From NCBI GenBank assembly GCA_965250275.1, contig OZ252297.1, positions 1,488,001-1,552,000 of the forward strand: a DNA stretch of 64,000 nucleotides. The letters run 5' to 3'. Below the pieces are notes generated by a model, which was not told the DNA's origin, searched no databases, and saw only the letters and a program-made list of their open reading frames with translations. Source of the stretch: G965250275 sp965250275 (GTDB lineage Bacteria; Pseudomonadota; Alphaproteobacteria; Rhodobacterales; Rhodobacteraceae). Positions 62,741 through 64,000 of this stretch are shown one piece after another; position 1 is the first letter of the stretch, and the number at the start of each line of letters is the position of its first letter. The translations under genes and the position numbers were made by a program.

Positions 62741-63664
62741 TTAGTCCAGCAGGGCCGATTTGGCCGCGTCCATTCCGCTGCCGCCGTCTGCCGTTGTCAC
62801 ACCGTCCAGCCAACCTGCAAGCGCGTCGGGGTTCTGCTTGATCCATGCCGCGGCTGCCTTTGGCGGATCAACGCCATCGTCAAGGATCGCGCCCATGATT
62901 TCGTTCTCCATGGCCAGCGTGAACCCGAGGTTCTCCAGGAACTTGCCCACGTTGGCGCATTCCGAGACATACCCGGCGCGGGTGTTCGTATAGACCGTCG
63001 CGCCCCCAAGGTTGGGGCCAAAGAAGTCGTCGCCACCGGTCAGATAGGTGAGTTCGAAATTGGCGTTCATCGGATGTGGCTCCCAGCCGAGGAACACAAC
63101 CGGTTCGTCGCGCCGGTCCGCACGTGCCACCTGTGCAAGCATGCCTTGCTCGGAGCTTTCGACAACTTCGAACCCGGACAAACCAAAGGCGTCATCGTCG
63201 ATCATCGACTGGATCAGCCGGTTTCCGTCATTGCCCGGCTCAATGCCATAGATTTTTCCGTCGAGTGCGTCTTTCTGACCGGCGATATCTGCGAAATCCT
63301 TGATCCCCAGATCTGCGGCGGCCTTGTTGACGGTCAGGGTGTACTTCGCGCCTTCGAGATTGGCGCGCACGGTATCGACCGTTCCGGCATCGCGATACTT
63401 GGCGATATCTCCTTCCATGGTCGGCATCCAGTTGCCCAGAAAGACGTCGATATCCCCGTTGGCCATCGATGTGTAGGTCACAGGAACGGACAGTACCTTG
63501 ATATCGGTCTCATACCCCAGTGCGTCGAGCACTACGGTCGCCGCTGCAGTTGTGGCCGTGATGTCAGTCCAGCCCACGTCCGAGAAGGTAACCTTTGAGC
63601 AATCGGCCATCGCGGGGACGGCCGCCAGCAGCGCCAAGGCGGATAATGTGGTTCTTAGTTTCAT
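62741..63664 (-). CDS. choX: Choline ABC transporter substrate-binding protein
   Basis: A 307-residue periplasmic binding protein of the ProX/OpuAC family. The signal peptide ends near AMA|D (residue 20). Mature segments are KVTFSDVGWTDITATTAAATVVLDALGYE, DVFLGNWMPTMEGDIAKY and EPVVFLGWEPHPMNANFELTYL; the tryptophans and tyrosines in these fit the quaternary-amine aromatic box. ATG 63664 is used; the frame is open upstream to 63724 without a signal peptide. It is divergent from betI. Confidence 0.92.
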   Translation of the reverse strand: MKLRTTLSALALLAAVPAMADCSKVTFSDVGWTDITATTAAATVVLDALGYETDIKVLSVPVTYTSMANGDIDVFLGNWMPTMEGDIAKYRDAGTVDTVRANLEGAKYTLTVNKAAADLGIKDFADIAGQKDALDGKIYGIEPGNDGNRLIQSMIDDDAFGLSGFEVVESSEQGMLAQVARADRRDEPVVFLGWEPHPMNANFELTYLTGGDDFFGPNLGGATVYTNTRAGYVSECANVGKFLENLGFTLAMENEIMGAILDDGVDPPKAAAAWIKQNPDALAGWLDGVTTADGGSGMDAAKSALLD

Positions 63665-63708
63665 GTCGTACTCCCTGATCGGTTTGGTTTTCGGCACCGT
63701 GGCGTTTC

Positions 63709-63728
63709 TTGATTGACGAGTCAATAAA
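63709..63728. promoter_or_regulatory. BetI-type operator between choX and betI
   Basis: ATTGAC (63712-63717) and GTCAAT (63720-63725) form a perfect inverted repeat around GA, extended by TT/AA pairs to 63709-63728. It sits in the 107-base divergent gap and resembles the TTGATTGAAC-type BetI site. Choline would relieve repression of uptake by this site. Confidence 0.7.
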
Positions 63729-63771
63729 CCAGACTTAGCGTCCGGCAGGATGATCGGAACAGGAGCCGGTG

Positions 63772-64000
63772 ATGCCCAAGGTCGGGATGGAGCCTATCAG
63801 GCGTGACGCATTGGTAAAGGCTGCGATTGCCGAGATCGGCGACGCAGGCACACTAGATGTGACCGTCAGCCAGATCGCGCGGCGTGCCGGGATGTCCAGC
63901 GCGCTGGCCCATCATTACTTTGGATCGAAAGAGCAAATGCTGGTCGCCGCGATGCGCCACATCCTCAGTGTGTTCGGCGCAGAGGTGCGCGGGGCGCTGG
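63772..64000 (+). CDS. betI: Transcriptional repressor BetI (TetR family), 3'-truncated
   Basis: The first 76 codons are visible; the gene runs past the window end. Residues 1-55 form a TetR helix-turn-helix: MEPIRRDALVKAAIAEIGDAG, then VTVSQIARRAGMSSALAHHYFGSKEQML. The sequence is typical of BetI, the choline-responsive repressor. AGGAG at 63761-63765 is the ribosome-binding site. An alternative GTG at 63769 is one codon upstream. It is divergent from choXWV, and downstream bet genes are expected beyond 64000. Confidence 0.88.
   Translation, partial: MPKVGMEPIRRDALVKAAIAEIGDAGTLDVTVSQIARRAGMSSALAHHYFGSKEQMLVAAMRHILSVFGAEVRGAL

Overview
The window looks like chromosomal core DNA of an alphaproteobacterium of the Rhodobacteraceae (Roseobacter group). 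The basis is GC-rich coding sequence, a ruvCAB / ybgC-tolQRAB-pal-cpoB-tilS-ftsH gene order, a betI/choXWV choline-uptake locus, a ctaB-ctaG-coxC-SURF1-thrC-M16 peptidase order, and a DUF1127 protein. No phage, insertion sequence, CRISPR array, tRNA or rRNA gene was seen. Gene density is high and many neighbours share ATGA/TGATG overlaps, so translational coupling is common. The window opens inside an ABC-2 permease gene and closes inside betI.

Layout. 1-8.9 kb: ABC-2 permease (partial), a DMT exporter, a cysteine-free MerR regulator divergent from a zinc-ribbon protein, argD-argF (arginine biosynthesis), an MFS carrier, a MATE exporter, prmA and a small membrane protein. 9-21 kb: a DUF1127 protein with an unusual repeat-bearing promoter, then ruvCAB, an uncharacterised gene coupled to ybgC, the full Tol-Pal envelope operon, tilS and ftsH. 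21-25 kb: a secreted PliG-like protein, a MOSC protein, and the one-carbon pair fhs-folD. 25-29 kb (minus strand): a PaaI-like thioesterase and the DNA-repair pair pdeM plus a large Lhr-type helicase.

29-42.3 kb (minus strand) is the main accessory block, a Tad/Flp pilus locus. In transcription order it carries two Flp pilins with identical proteins, a third Flp pilin, cpaB, the secretin rcpA/cpaC, an OmpA-type lipoprotein, tadZ, tadA, tadB, tadC, two TPR lipoproteins, the prepilin peptidase, an uncharacterised AAA+ ATPase and an oxidoreductase. No tadE, tadF, tadG or cpaD homologue was recognised. A lytic transglycosylase is divergent from the pilins. Hairpins after the pilin genes and after cpaB suggest that pilin and assembly genes are expressed at different levels.

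43.5-50.6 kb (minus strand): scoB-scoA (ketone-body CoA transferase), topA, dprA, tldD. 50.8-58.2 kb: the aa3-type cytochrome c oxidase set (coxB, ctaB, a 55-aa coxF-like gene, ctaG, coxC, SURF1) running without a clear break into thrC, an M16 peptidase and a GNAT acetyltransferase. 58.2-60.8 kb: an ArgP-type LysR regulator divergent from a LysE/ArgO exporter, plus a DMT transporter. 60.8-64 kb: choXWV and divergent betI around a near-perfect BetI-like palindrome.

Most genes are conserved housekeeping functions. The points most worth follow-up are the recently homogenised tandem pilin pair, the AAA+ ATPase and OmpA-type protein built into the Tad locus, the TadZ Walker A that lacks its lysine, the PliG-like secreted protein, and several candidate regulatory elements. 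All family assignments were made by reading motifs; no database search was run.
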